Shown piece after piece: positions 1 to 13,159 of a stretch of 64,000 bases of DNA. Below the pieces are notes generated by a model that searched no databases, was not told where the DNA came from, and worked only from the letters and a program-made list of their open reading frames with translations. This DNA comes from Platerodrilus igneus. Its lineage: Eukaryota > Arthropoda > Insecta > Coleoptera > Lycidae. The position numbers and the translations under genes are program-made. The stretch is taken from positions 12,431,001-12,495,000 of the forward strand of contig JARFIW010001480.1 of NCBI GenBank assembly GCA_036346225.1. The letters run 5' to 3'. How positions within the stretch are numbered: position 1 is the first letter of the stretch; each line of letters starts with the position of its first letter.

Positions 1-1080
1 GATTAGGGACAATTTGCTAACATACGTTATCGTATCCAGAAATCTTTATAACTTTTTTTTATAGAAGGGGTCTTCATATTGTTAATTGCAGATGTTTTTG
101 CTGGATATACTTAAATTCTCTTTCTACTGATTTAGTGACCTACAAACTTCAATTCAGCTACGCCAATTTTTTTTAGCATTAAGCCTGATGTGTAAATTTT
201 AACTAGTACATTGTATAGATTTCTGTTGTGTTCTTCAAGATTCCGTCCATATACCAAAACATCGTCAAAATATGCTATTACCTCCTTACACCTTCCAAAA
301 TGTCAACCATTATTCTTTGAAAAATTTCAAGCGATGCCAATAATCCATAAGGTAGCGCTGATAACAAAAACGACCAAATGCGGTTCCGATTGTACACAAT
401 AGCGAACTTTTATAGTCCAATGGACACTGTAAAAATGCTGAGCTAGCATCCAATAATGAGAAATATTGGGAGTCACATAAATGTGAAACCATATCAACAA
501 AAGTAGGAATATAAAAATACTAACGTTTCACAAATTGATTTAAATATCTAGGATCCATGCACAGCCTAATATCATTAGGTTTAGCCACTATTACTACAGG
601 CTTTACCCATGGACTTGGTTCTGTGACAGGTACCAGAATATATACTTTTACCATTTGATCAATTTTTTCTTTGATCTTGGGCTTCAACGCTATTGGAACT
701 TTTCTTATTGGCGATAACTTCCTCATTGCATCCCTACTTAAAACAATTTTAAAAGCTATGGTTATTTTTGAATTCCTATAAAAATAACTGGAATTTTTTC
801 AGAATAGCCTCATAAGATTCAGGTAATTTAAGATGCTTGTTAACTTTATGGACTTGCTGTTCAGGTAACTTTAATATTCCAAAGTCAACAGCACCTTTTA
901 AACCCAATAACGAATGGTTAGGGTTAGTTGTCTGTAGAAGCGTTTCTTGCATTCGCTCATCTTTAATACCCAGTACAATTCTATACCGAATTATTATATC
1001 ACTTTCGGCAAACTCGCAATTCAAGGCAAGGTTTTCTTAATACGGCTAGAAATGCATCAAACGTTTCCGTTTCCAACCGG
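1..1080 (-). pseudogene. Ty3/gypsy gag-pol remnant
   Basis: On the minus strand three broken segments read as a gypsy polyprotein. At about 776-1080 a gag-like stretch (AVLRKP, then IVLGIKDERMQETL) runs almost directly into pol-like sequence. At 520-726 the first RT block appears (VTEPSPWVKPVVIVAKPN, IRLCMDPRYLNQ). At 310-492 the palm segment (YFSLLDASSAFLQCPLDY, TAFGRFCY) follows, and around 240-300 the catalytic YFDD box is readable (VIAYFDDVLVYG). At 1-200 a thumb-like segment continues with a frameshift and runs off the window edge. No zinc knuckle or protease is visible between gag and RT, so an internal deletion is likely. This is a dead copy; the family is clear, the clade is not. Confidence 0.85.
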
Positions 1081-3610
1081 TTTTTTTTTTTGAAAAGTTT
1101 AATGTTGAAAATCAAATTTTTTATAAGGTTACATTATAATTCGAACTTTTTTAACACTACTTGAAGTGATTTTGTACTTTCACTTTCATCACATTTAAAT
1201 ATGTTAAACATGTTCACACCCTTATCTCCTATCGCGTTGAGCTATATGTTTATTTTTTCATCATCTGATTTTTTTTATTTGTCCGCGGCTATAATAAACA
1301 ACTGGTATTTTTATTTCCATAACCTCCAATCTTCAGTTACATTTCCTTTGAAGCTTAATTCACGAGGCGCCTTTACGTTTTAACAATTAAGGAAAAGTAG
1401 GTCAAACTGGTTTTAAACACGTGTTGTAACCAATAAAGCCTTTTTCTTTGTTCTACTATACCGCTGTCGCCATGTCAAATTGAAATCAAATTCAAAATAG
1501 CTTAAACTCCATTAATATAAGATAATTTTAGTGCACGAACTAATGTACTTTCCTAAAGACATATTCTTAACCCCAAATTTGGCCAGGTACTGCTGAAATA
1601 AATCCTAAAAAAAACATTAAATTACACCTAGAAAACATTTCATTGCAACCAACTATAATAATTAACTTTATATTCTTCCCGTTTTCTATATGGACCATGT
1701 TACTTAGAAATTCCAATTCAGTTGGCAATGTACTTAATAATATAAAAAACAACTTTTCGTTCAACTTTTTCATTCTGTATTTCAAATATACTAAGTTTTT
1801 ACTTTTACAAACATTAAACTGCACCAATACAACTTTAATTTCAGACTTAACATATACAGTTCCGTTACTGACTAGTCCAGTTAAACAATTATTTTTACCT
1901 AATTAGTTTTATTACCAAAATACACACCATTGACATTAAAAAATTCACCACATTGTTCTAAATGTTACATAAAAGCTCATAATAGTACTCACGTATAATT
2001 CCAAGATTTTCAACAACCGTCAGTATTTTTCTTTTTATGATTTCTTAGACATCTGACACAACACTTCCATGACTCTAAACACGCCACAAAGTTCCAATTG
2101 AATAGAGGAATGACTCACCAGCGCATACCCTTTTGTTTTCAAACACTTATCACAAAATTATATCCTCGCGCGCACTTATGAAACTACACTGTCGGTCGCC
2201 GCATATTTCGTTCGGAAATCTAAACTTTCCTTTGAGCTCTGTACCTTTAATCTTACTTTAACATTTACATTATATCATATTTTTATATAAAAATTAACAT
2301 TCTATCCCCTCCACCCCACCCCCAATCAGTCGGACTATTCGTGCAATTGGATATTGATGAATTGCCGTTTCACAGGTAATTTCGTTTAATTAAATCTTAG
2401 TCTAATTCTCCTATTATTTTTTCCACTTCATATTTTGTTCCTAGTCCGGAGATATTTCGTCACTGCTTAATCTTACTAGTTAGTTTAAGAAAATGGAACG
2501 TGGGAAGTACGTGTTATCAGGCAATTTCTTTAGATTAACATTTATGTCTTTCTGAAACCATGTAAAATAAATACATGTAATGTATTGAATAAAAAGCATA
2601 AGTAATCTATGTAACTTTATACTTGTGTATTTTCCTACATAGCATCCGCTTTGTTACATTGTATTGAAGTATGTCCGGGGTTATATGTTAATTGTAACTA
2701 TGTTTATTAAAACTATGTCACATTGCATGGAATTTATTAAACTAAAATTTCTCAATGCTCATATTTGGGCTGTATATAAATAATTTCACAATTACTTCTT
2801 AAATCTAAAGTTTACTGAAAAACAGACATGGTTTCACTACCAACGTTTACAAAAATATTTTATTTAAATTTTTCTGGTTTAAAATATTTTACAACCCTGC
2901 GTTGAGTACCAATATGTATCTAACAGAAATAAAGCGATTATATTTGTGGTTTTAAGTTCATGATTTAAATAAGAATACTGATTCTCCGGCAATGTTCCTT
3001 TTGAACATTCTTGTAAATAAAATTAAAATTATACAGAGTGCTTCAAAAACAAGTTTGACATTCAAAACTGATTTTCTTTCTTTCCCGTCTGATTTCTTGT
3101 TAGCGTAGCGCAACGCGTTATACCCCTCTTATTAATGAGATATTCTCCAAAAATTTACCATTCTGACATCAATCACGTTAGTCTACTATCGTTCTACGTC
3201 AGAAGTTCCTAGTCAATTCCTCAAGTCCAAAAAAATTCTTAAATAAAGCAATATAGGAAAAAAGGAAGAAGTCAAACGTAAAAACCCTAAATTATATAAC
3301 ACTATGAATGCCGCTGAAGGCGAATGGTCCTGAAGCGTCCTTCTCTACTCTACAAGGGAATAGAACATCCACGTAGGTCAACCTCTTCATCCCCGGTGCT
3401 GCAGTGCTAGGATAATACTACCTGAGAAACGGAACCCGCCTTATCCCTCAGGCAAGTGGGCAAAATTTTCAATTGTACAAATTGGCCAGAAAGTCCATTC
3501 GGAGGTCAACCCCAGCTACCACTCTCCCCTCGTGTATTAAAAACAAAATTCCGTGAAAAACTTTTTAAAAAATACCTTCAAATTAATCTATATGTTCGTG
3601 ATGTCCATTA
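1081..3610. other. Gene-free AT-rich stretch
   Basis: I see no supportable gene here. If the gypsy remnant to the left is 5'-complete, its LTR would lie within this stretch, but I could not identify one. A C-rich patch near 2308-2330 is G-rich on the minus strand and could form a quadruplex or be an old polypurine tract. Around 3031-3060 the string beginning ACAGAGTGCTTCAAAA resembles the ends of small insect DNA transposons, but no partner end was found. Confidence 0.4.
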
Positions 3611-3623
3611 GGTATGTTTAGTA

Positions 3624-3928
3624 GTGGGCGTCGCCGTGGATCAATGTAGTAAGCGTAAGACTACGGATACCAAGGTCCTGGGTTCAAATCCCGACACGGC
3701 CGACTGCTTGAAAAATGACAGGAGAGCATTTTTCACAAAAATTACGCCCTCGTTCGGATGAGAGGTTAAATGGAGGTCCCGTGTGTGAGTGTTGTCACGC
3801 ACGTTAAAGATCCCTACCTTGCCTGCAACGGCAAGGGTTCGGCAAAATTCTAAATTTCCAGGCAACAAAAAACTCGCCTCCTGGCCAATGTAGTACCTTG
3901 TGGTGGAGCATTGGAAATATAAATGCAC
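3624..3928 (+). mobile_element. tRNA-derived SINE, copy 1
   Basis: The head resembles a tRNA gene, with a degraded A-box region and a good B box (GGTTCAAATCC near 3681). A family-specific body follows, including TTCGGATGAGAGG and GTTGTCACGCACGTTAAAGA, and the tail reads GAGCATTGGAAAT. It is flanked by a perfect 13-bp direct repeat, GGTATGTTTAGTA, at 3611-3623 and 3929-3941, as expected for LINE-driven insertion. Compared with the copies at 39.7 and 48.1 kb its A-box region is more diverged, so it is probably older. The open frame on the reverse strand is incidental. Confidence 0.92.
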
Positions 3929-3941
3929 GGTATGTTTAGTA

Positions 3942-6592
3942 TATATTAAAAACTAAAATCCTCTTTAAACAATAAAAACTAATTAAAGTTATTAATCAAC
4001 ACTCAATAGAAAAAAATGAAACTAATTTAACTAACCTATGTTTTGCCTTAAAATAGTTAAGTCTAAAGTATTCTTCATTATTATTACAAATCCAATTCGG
4101 TTTAAAAAATTTTTCTCATGCCAATTCCCTCGGGATTGATCTATATTATCACTATGACACACACCTTTATAAATACTTAATCAAGCATCACCAACAACCC
4201 TAAAAATTCACATATTCATCCGGCACTGAAGAGGTTTCTCGCGTTTTAGAGTAAAATGTTTTTCCCCAAACTTTATTTCCGACTCGGTAACTAACTAAAT
4301 CCATGCCGTCGTACGTCATAACTGCGTTTTCATCATATTTTCTCAATCCCATTGTGTCAAATTATTATATTTTGAGCATCCTAACTCATAAATTATAACT
4401 CAATTCGATTTTCAATAACAAATCTACATAGCACGTAAATCCATTTCACTGTTCAAAAAAACTTTTTCGTTTTTAAATCACAATCAGTTAATTTCTGTCT
4501 TAAAAACCTATCAACATAATTTTAAAAAAAAACTCTTAAAAAAATTGGGTTTTATTAACTAAATTTAGAAAAAGGACAACTAATTTTAAAAATTTTAAAA
4601 CCTAAAAAACACTTTAAAAATTTTTACGGTAAGCTAAAAATTGCATAGCCAATTTATTAACGCTCAAAAAGTGTGTTTTACCAATTTAAAAAAAAAAGCT
4701 CAACGAAAACCTCAAGTTGGAAAAGTTACTTAAAATAACAAAAAAACTACCTCCCTCATATGTTTGAAAAAATGTGCCCTAACAATAAAAATACGACTTC
4801 AAAATTGAGAAACAAAAATTTTAACCCAATAAATATTAACAATATCACACAAAAAATTATCATATTTGAAAAAATACCCTATTGAAAAATGACTGGCCTA
4901 AAAAATAAAACGGATTCGAAGTTGAAAAATTCTATGAAATAATAAAGAAACCTATATTAAAAGCTTTCACATGTTAAAAAAACTTACTTGCTTGAAAAAA
5001 AGAGTCCTAATTTTCTATAGAAAACCATCATACTGAAAACATAACATCCCTAACAAAAACACGGTTTAAAAATTTAAAAAAAAGGACCAATATTTAAAAA
5101 AAGCCTTAACGAAAAAAAGTTAATGCATATTATATTAAGGATCCTATTCAAGTAGCATGAAGTCACTGTAACATAAAATGAAAGTCATATATTTCTTGTG
5201 GAGAATTGAAGTAATTTATGTAATTAAAAAAAAAAATCCACGAATGCTTAGAGATTAATATTAAATCGTAATAACGGAACTGTTTCGAAAGTCTCCGTAT
5301 AGATAAGTTCATATAAACGATGTATATATACATATTTTTTTAAAAAATCAATGAAAAAAAATATTAAGTTGTCATAAAATTTTCTTTCTTTGAAGTCAGC
5401 AGTAATTGTCCTACAGAAGCAAACAGTTTACAAACATGAAATTTTAGTATTGAAGAAAGATATTATTGGTGTTGAAGTTAAAAGTTTTTTTTGAAAGTAT
5501 AATTTTGACTAGTGGATTTACTTATATTTTTTTGGTGATAAAGTAACTAGACTCTAACGAAACCCTAGTATGAACATGTATAGGTGTGGTTAAATTTTCA
5601 GATAGCACGAGATCGTCGTTCCCATTCCAGATTGCAAAGACCAAAGTAAGTATTTTTATTTATGTTGCTCGTCTTAAATTTTTTTCTTTCGAAGATTTGC
5701 GTATCTGATCTTCGGATAGTTTCTTATAAAACACTCATTAAGATACGGTGGCGTCCAATAAAATCTCTTTTGTTTTATCGTATACCATCCTACGACCCTA
5801 GCTCATAGCTCTGCCCTAAGTTGAAGAAACTTAGCTGGCTGGAAGATCTCTTTAGAGGGACCCTTTTCTCTCAAAGCCATTTAACATCCTTTTTACCCTG
5901 GGCTTGACCGTCAAACAGGAACCCCTCGTAATCTATCGAGGCTCTGCCGCCTGTATGATAGAGCAGACATCTTATTTTCCTTTTGAAGAACTTAATAGGT
6001 TACACAACATTGGAAACAATTTTATCAATCTTTTAAACTATTTATTTACAAAGGTATTGCGTGCTGTAAATATACAAATAAGTTATATATTCTTTAATGA
6101 TTTGAAATTCAAAAAATTTGCGCCGCATGTACGGCTCACAACCAAACTTACAAATATTCTATTATTAAATATATTTCACATTTAGAATAAAAATTGAATT
6201 TAAGTTTAATTATTTTCATTAACAAAAACTTTCGTTGTTTGTAAAATTTCTATTTTAAAGTCGAATAACTCGAAAAGTAAATGAGATATTGAATAGTGTA
6301 TAGCATATTCGTAATCAGCGTAAAAACTGAATAAAATTCATATATTATATATAATAAAATCACGGGAACCCTGCGACGACGACGGACAGACATTGAGATC
6401 CCATTAACCAAACTAAGTTTGGTTGAAAAGTTTAAATAAAAATGATTAGACTTCAGCTTTTTAGTTAAACTGTACAAGACCTAAGTTTATTATTTGCGTC
6501 CAGTGTCATTTCTACTTTACCACAATTATCAAAATCTATTCTTATCTCAATGTGAAGAAATTCAAGTAGAGTCCCCAAAATATTTAATGAGC
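3942..6592. other. A-rich, gene-free stretch with decayed short repeats
   Basis: From about 4440 to 5110 the plus strand is strongly A-rich and G-poor, with recurring pieces such as CCTAACAAAAACACGG, CCCTAACAATAAAAATACG and GGCCTAAAAAATAAAACGG. This looks like a decayed tandem array of irregular unit length. Around 5604-5655 a short stretch lies between an acceptor-like TTTTCAG and a donor-like GTAAGT, but nothing supports an exon. No gene is recognised. Confidence 0.4.
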
Positions 6593-7267
6593 AAAGCTCT
6601 TGCAGTAATCCATTTTCAGAGTTAAAAGGCCTTGAATAAGTTAGCAACACTATAAAATTAAAAACTGAGATCCTAGGAACTAATTTTCTTTTGGTTAACT
6701 GCAGGAACTCAAGTGTCAGAAATATGAATTTACAAAGAACTGGTATTAAAGTGGACATAACAGTCATTTTCGTTGTTCTTGATTGCTCATCTGTCAGTAA
6801 CCGGCTTTCTGAATACCATTCTTGTAGAGCTACTAAGACAGGATTGACAGGGAGATAAACAAAGAAATTAAGACTTCAAAAATGGAAATATTAGAATTAA
6901 TCGATTAATTATGATGCCTTTGCCGGCTAAAGCTATCTCAAATTGTTAAGAAAATTTTATTATTTTATTTATATATAACTATAATTTACTTTTATTAAAA
7001 CTTAATTAGTTGCGCAACACCTTTAAATTAATTTTTTTGAAAGGTGCACAGTATTCCAGTTTATATTAGAAAAGGCAAAGTAACAAAAATTCTTTTAGTC
7101 GGACGACAAAAAGCATAAGTAGTAATCGACGAATTACTTGCAACTACTGTTCAAGATGTGAGGATAAAATAATAACAAAATAGAATAAAACACAGAACGG
7201 TATCAGAATCTCACAACTTTTAGCAAAACGTAAAAGACTTTTGATAAACAATGATATCACAAACAAA
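6593..7267 (+). repeat. Direct repeat A (pair of 26191-26887)
   Basis: This ~675-bp sequence is repeated almost letter for letter at 26191-26887, for example AAAGCTCTTGCAGTAATCCA at the start and AATGATATCACAAACAAA at the end. The second copy has small insertions (about 14 bp near 26513, a few bp near 26556). The end of this copy is immediately followed by AGGGATGG, the start of a GC-rich island. I recognise no coding function. Confidence 0.92.
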
Positions 7268-7268
7268 T

Positions 7269-7426
7269 AGGGATGGCCACGGGCCCGGGCTTTGGCCCGG
7301 CCCGGTCCGAAACCCAGCCCAAATATCAAGCCGGGCTTCGGGCTGGGCCGACAAAATTTTTTTCGGGCCCAAACCGAGCTAAGCACGTGTCGGGCCCGGG
7401 CTCGGGCTATTTCGGGCCGGCCCGAA
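7269..7426 (+). repeat. GGCCCG-rich island starting AGGGATGG
   Basis: A GC island of about 160 bp in AT-rich DNA, built from GGGCCCGGGC / GGCCCGGCCC units and opening with AGGGATGG at 7269-7276. Similar islands are at 8928-9020, 11892-12014 and 26065-26186; the last closes with CCATCCCT, the exact complement. From general knowledge such ends resemble non-autonomous hAT termini, but no clear 8-bp target duplication was found. The open frame across it is compositional. Confidence 0.6.
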
Positions 7427-7433
7427 GTTTATG

Positions 7434-8927
7434 TAACGGAATATAAAATTTATTGATTTAGTAAAAAATTCCATTTAATGATTTCTTTAGTTGCCTCTTA
7501 AGCAAAATTATACTTAACGCTCCTCTAATATATCACCCAGGTACAGTTACACACATATTGGTAAGTGTGTGATAATGGAAGTAAATCGAAAACGAAAATG
7601 ATTTGATTTAAACCGATTTGTGAATTTCGATTTTTTTTCGATAAGTAAAATTTACTTCTTTCCACTTTTCAAGAAATTTGAAAAAGAAATTGTCCGTGTT
7701 ATATTTAATTAACTTGAAGGAGTATTGCAACGTATGTTAATTGATCTGGTTAATTTTATTATACTTATTAATTAACTTAATATTGTGGCCCCGCACTGAA
7801 GATTATTTATAAATAAATTGAAGGTACTCTGTATATGAAAAATATTAAAAACTCACGATTGCATAAAACCAGCTCAATTATATTTAATTATTTGAACGTA
7901 TCTTTTGTTGAAAAAACATACCGAATACAATGCGATTAGGTTTTTATTGCTATAAATAACATGGATAAAGAAAATTAAAATGTAAATACTAAATAATATT
8001 CTATGTTGCGGCTTCTAAAAAGGTATAAACAAAAATCGTGATATTATAAAGGGTATATACAAAAATAACGGAATAGAGTAAATATTATTTTAACAGAAGC
8101 GTCTCTAGCTGCTGCTATCTGCAGAGCTTAGGCCAATAGTGAATACCCATAAAATTTATAATTTGCATTTTAGGTCGCATATTTTAAACAGGTGTAGTAG
8201 TTGGTACATGCGGTAGTAGTTCAATTTTAGAGGTTTTTGCTCCATCGAACTTAATCCTATTACGACTTAATTTCATCAAATTTTGCGACTAGCAAGGAAT
8301 GTACCTGATTCCAGCGTGCTTCAACAAAAGCCGTGTAAATTTGGATTAATCATTTCAAACGGTTTTACTATCCCTTTACGCATTAGGCGGCATGCGCCTG
8401 TGTTTCATGCAGAAATTTATTCTTAATTTTGGTAGGTCTTTGCAATTTTTTCTTCCTTTGCACTTAAAGTTGTTTGACCCATGAGACAGAAATTTATTGC
8501 AGGTGCGACTATTTCGGATTCTTTTCTGATAAATATAAATAAGCTGAATTTCGTTTCTGCACTCTGATTTAAATCATAAAGATTTTTTTATTTAGTGCAC
8601 TGTTTTAAAAATATTATAACCAAGATACTAAATTTTGAGCTGTCTGTTTTCAATCACGATTTCGGATGTCAATAATGTGTATAGCGTGGGGGGATATAGA
8701 TTATCAACCTCGACGAAGTGAATCGGTAACTGACAACACACAATTTGGAGACATAGATGAAGGTTCGCGAAATATACATTTAGTGGCAGACAATTCTAAA
8801 ACGCGGATCAAATTTAGTAAGTCTTTGAGTTTCCCCAATTTTAAAAAGTGTAAAAACTGCAAAATGTAAGATATGCATAAAGAAAAAGTACGATCAAGAA
8901 ATTAAAGTGAAAAATTTAACTCGATCT
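7434..8927. other. Gene-free stretch
   Basis: No gene can be supported. An open frame at 8666-8869 (67 codons) has no recognisable motif and is not long for random sequence. The remainder is AT-rich with no visible repeat structure. Confidence 0.35.
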
Positions 8928-9020
8928 AGGGATGGTCTCGGGCCGGGCCGGGCCGGGCTTTTAATAAGCCCGGCCCGGCCCGACACAGAAAAGTAACCGG
9001 CCCGGCCCGAGGCCCGGCCA
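8928..9020 (+). repeat. GGCCCG-rich island starting AGGGATGG
   Basis: It begins AGGGATGG at 8928-8935 and contains a near-perfect hairpin: CCGGGCCGGGCCGGGC, then TTTTAATA, then GCCCGGCCCGGCCCG. It stops just before the dispersed repeat that starts near 9035; the other copy of that repeat, at 45.7 kb, lacks such an island. Confidence 0.6.
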
Positions 9021-9034
9021 GGAATGAAAATTGA

Positions 9035-10325
9035 CGTAGCCGGAAGTAAAGTAAGTACCAGGCTAACTATTAAACGCGGAGAGTGGGGGGGGGAGTTGCC
9101 TACATACCAAAAGGAAACAAAAAACACATTGCCCTTGATGATCTATTAACAAATAAAAATAAATAACGGATTCTGTACAAACAAGCAAGAGCAATAAATT
9201 AAGCGTTACTATTTGAAAGCAAACAGTTAGGTGATATGAACAATTTAGTACATTAGATACGAGGTGCGCATCTCGTATTTACACAAAATAAAATTAATCA
9301 GTAGTAAATAAACCTGTGAGAGCTTGTGTCAAGCATTTTTAAAGTTTCACGTAATACTTTTTGTAAAATAACTAATTAGTAGGAAAGAATTAACGCGTGG
9401 GAGCTTTTGTCAGATATCTTTTAAATCGTACATAGTACCGTTTGTAAAATAAACTAATCAGTACAAAGGAATAAGCGTGTGTCTGTCCAATACTTTTAAC
9501 ACAGGTACATCACACATGTAGAGCGATAATATCGATTAGCAGCAACGAACAATAGTTCTACAATGTGACGTTTCTTGTCACATAACTACACCAAATGTTG
9601 ATACGGAATATCCCATTGACACAACACACAAAAGGAAACGAGTTGCATACCTGTAGGTGTCCGGATACTTAGCTTGAAAACCGTCGAGAGTGAGTCAACA
9701 CAGAAACGCCGCGGTATTCAGGATTCATTCACCCTGGCATCGTAACTACAGCAACGACCTACGGACAAAAGCAGTTGGTCTACAGAAAGGAAGAACGCAT
9801 TTGGTGTCCAGGTAAAAGAAGCAATCCACGCAAGACACCTAGTTGTCGAACAGAAAATAAACAGACGTGCACTGCTTTTCAAATACGGTGATGAATAATG
9901 TAGAAAATATGTCGACGCACAAGCTGTAGAAGCAAATTTAACAATGGTTCAAATAACACGAATTCCAACTGCAAATCCTCGCTTATCAAAGCGCGATTAA
10001 AACTGGTAAACCCCGGTTTTATCAGATAGTGTGCGACCTTATTTCAACAAGTTTTTACATTGAAACAATAGAGAAAATCATTATAGGCGGTCGTAATGTA
10101 TACCAAGATAACGGGTACCTGAAACAGGATATAACTATTTAGTTGTTGCATAAACTTGTCGTTTCAAAGCAACTAGATTTAAGTTGAGAAATGTATTCGA
10201 GAGCGTGTTTATTATTAATTATGTTGAAGGATTTAACAGTAGAAACAGAATTATTCGAGCGGGTATTGAATTAATAAGGGAGAAAAATAGGTAATTAATT
10301 TATTCTGAAAATAAACGTAACAATT
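9035..10325 (+). repeat. Dispersed 1.3-kb repeat C, copy 1
   Basis: Homologous over nearly its whole length to 45695-46938: both open near GACGTAGCC and TACCAGGCTAACTA, share AAACGCGGAGAGTGGGG, and close with GAAAATAAACGTAAC. Inside, three units of about 81 bp (starting near 9284, 9364 and 9446) repeat the pattern TTTTGTAAAATAA...CTAATCAGTA...GTGGGAGCTTTTGTC. No coding capacity or LTR-type ends were recognised, so class is undetermined. Confidence 0.85.
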
Positions 10326-11210
10326 CTTTAAAAATCCTAAAATAGGTAACAAAGGTACAAAATGTTTAGCAATTTTCAATGTTTATGAAATTGTACGCTT
10401 AACGCACCTTATAACCTTTATAATAAATTTGCGTCCGCTTTATTTTGTCGTTCCTACTTCAAAGAATTTTACTAAAATTACCTACTTGAAATTAGAGAGT
10501 TGTTGCAAACTCATTCCAAGCAGACTTTATTAAAAGAATCTTCAAATAAAGTATCCTTTTTTAAAAGTCTGCATCCAATCTAAAGGAGTGTTAGTGCAAG
10601 TGTTTTTTCCCTTACACTTTATTCTGACATATATGTTTAGTATTCTATATCTATAGGTTATGTTTTAAAAATGAATAAAGAATTAATCTCTTTTGTGATA
10701 AGGTGATCTACATGTTTAACTATATTGGAAAAATCAAAGAAATTGTATTCACACAAAGATGAACTTTTTTATTATTTGAGTCTTTTATTTCCCACTGATT
10801 CGATGACATTTGTATGTGTTGTCAAAGTGTTTTCACGGAATACTTTTGAGTTTACTTCAAGACACTGTTTTTACTTCTTTCCAAGCATATAGCATATCCG
10901 TTTTCAAAAGGATTTTTACAGTTTACTTCTAGTAAAAGCATTACAAAACAGCATCCTCGTATTTAGAGCGTTGACGTTTTATATCTTTTCGTGTTATAAA
11001 CTTGGACATTATATTTCTAAATTTAATTACAGAAACAACACTACAAAAAACCATTTATTTCGCTATATTTATACACAAAGCAGACAATTAAATGTAAGTT
11101 TGTACGTCAGGCATTTGGCATATGTCAAAATTAAGGCGCCTTAAATAAAAGCATTCCCTGCCTGTGTTTAAATTAAATAAAGGTGTCCTGTATTTTAATA
11201 AAGTACAAAC

Positions 11211-11438
11211 ATTAAAGGTGTAAATACTCCCTGTATGTTTGTTGTGGTTTGTTTAACATTCTTCTTAATTTTCTTTGGGAATTAAACCACTTATATTTAT
11301 GTCATAATGTCAAACTTGAAGTTTTTATTATTTTGACAACGATCCTAGGTTATGGATCGAAACGTAAATAAAGTTGATTTTAAAAAATATAAGTGGTTTA
11401 ATTTCCAAAGAAAATTAAGAAGAATATTAAAGGTGTAA
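11211..11438. mobile_element. Small foldback element with 13-bp duplications
   Basis: Two arms of 46 bp (11253-11298 and 11385-11430) are almost perfect inverted complements: TTAACATTCTTCTTAATT... against ...AATTAAGAAGAATATTAA, with one mismatch near the outer end and one single-base length difference in the middle. They enclose an 86-bp loop. A perfect 13-bp direct repeat ATTAAAGGTGTAA lies at 11211-11223 and 11426-11438. The right arm overlaps the right duplication by 5 bp, so exact borders are uncertain. It encodes nothing; the DNA would form a strong hairpin. Confidence 0.7.
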
Positions 11439-11891
11439 TTTCGCATGTGTAAATGTCAAATAAGGGAAAACTTTATTAAAAAATTGGTAAAATGAACTTT
11501 GCAATAACTCTCTAGTGTTTTAGGCGGTAGACATAAATTATACACGGATTGACAATATCGATGTTCGCCGTATGATTGAGATTTAGAGTATATACATATA
11601 CATAATATAAATCGTGCAAACTTTTGAATTATGAATAAATCACCTAGTTTGATGTTCCTGAGCATCTTTAACTTGCCTAAAATACAACATAAGGAACATT
11701 AAATAGGACTAGAAAAAATATTCGGTATAAGAAGCGAGTTATAATATCACGTTTCCTTTACACTAAACAAGACGAAAAACTGATTATTAATGGGTTCATG
11801 AAGACACTATGTGAAAATATAGTTAAGAACGTTTACTTACTTAATGTAAGATAGAAGTGAAGGGACGATGGAGTATCTACTCGTGCGTTTT

Positions 11892-12014
11892 TCGGCCCGA
11901 AAAGTTCGGGCCGGCCCGAGTCGTTAGGCCCGGCCCGGCCCGAAAAAAGATAGGCCCGGCCCGGGCTCGGCCCGAATAAAGTAGTCAACGGCCCGGCCCG
12001 GATTCGGCCCGAAA
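11892..12014. repeat. GGCCCG-rich island
   Basis: A third GC island built from CGGCCCGGCCCG units, without a clean AGGGATGG or CCATCCCT end (upstream at 11860-11871 the sequence reads AGGGACGATGG). It may be an internal or eroded terminus of the same class as the islands at 7.3, 8.9 and 26.1 kb. Confidence 0.5.
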
Positions 12015-13159
12015 AAAAAAGACATTTAAAAACAAAGCATTTAAAGGAATATTGAGATCTATATCCGCAAGCTGAAGACCGAGCTGAAAATGAAGTTGCA
12101 CGTATATCTTGTACAGTGTCTCACCAAAGAACCATTTCGGAAATGTTGCAGTGCAAGGTAAGTGTGAAACCTACTTTTCCATTTTTTAAGAGTTAAGAAA
12201 ATTCCATATAATTAACCATATAACCGTAACAATTAATACAATGTTATCCAATAATTCCTGTTTTTATCTCTAAAAAGTACCACACATGTGTATAGTAACT
12301 AGCACTGCTAAGGTGCCAGGTCAAAGAACCTCATTTTTAAATTGGTTTTATGTTTGTTATTATTTTATTAATAGCTTTAATTGAACATTTTTTACTTACG
12401 TTTTATTGCAAACGACAGCATAGTAAAAGCTTTTAAGTGAACCTAAATAAAAAACAATCGACAAAACCTGTAAAAACAGCCGCAGAAAAGCAAACGGATA
12501 AAAAAGTTTTAAAACTGAAAAAAAGTCTCTGATAAGAGAAATTAATTATTATCCGTTAAATTGTTTAAAATTCTTATATTGCATTCGAATTGTCTAAATT
12601 ATAGTGTAAGTAAGTAGATGTAAAGTGATAACTAATTAATTTTTTCATATGTATTGCAGTTTGGAATTCTCGACAGACAAAGCACGTTGCCAGTTATTTC
12701 ATTAATCCAATATGAAAAAATTATTATAAAACACACAATAATAATACCACATAAAATTTAAAAAACTTTATTTACAAATTACTGTGCATACATAAATAAA
12801 GTACATGCGCAAATAAATGCAGTTTTCTTTTCCTATGCATTATCCCGCGGCTGATTATATGCGGCTTATTTTGGGGTTTATCCAGTTTTAAATAAGTAAT
12901 TTTATACGGCTTGCTTATTTACATAATTTCGGGAAATAAAAATTGGGTTTTAATATATAAAATGTAGAATCTCACAGGACTGCGTTTTTTTATAACAAGT
13001 TTCGGGATATCGAGTGAGAATTGTAAAAAAGGGGCGTGAATGTAAAAATCAATATAATATATGATAGAAACGAATATCTAGTAACCAGTTAGGCCCTTAT
13101 AAGCTATATCGGTACGACACATCCTTTCTGAATCGAACCACGCATTTAAATTCTGAACT

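Larger units (their letters stand above)
10326..13159. other. Gene-free stretch
   Basis: Apart from the foldback element at 11211-11438 and the GC island at 11892-12014, which are listed separately, this stretch shows no coding region, RNA gene or clear mobile-element relic. It is AT-rich, with several AATAAA strings that carry no weight here. Confidence 0.35.

Noticed and set aside
5604..5655. A short exon between an acceptor-like TTTTCAG and donor-like GTAAGT
   Set aside because: No coding context and no partner exon; such strings are common by chance.
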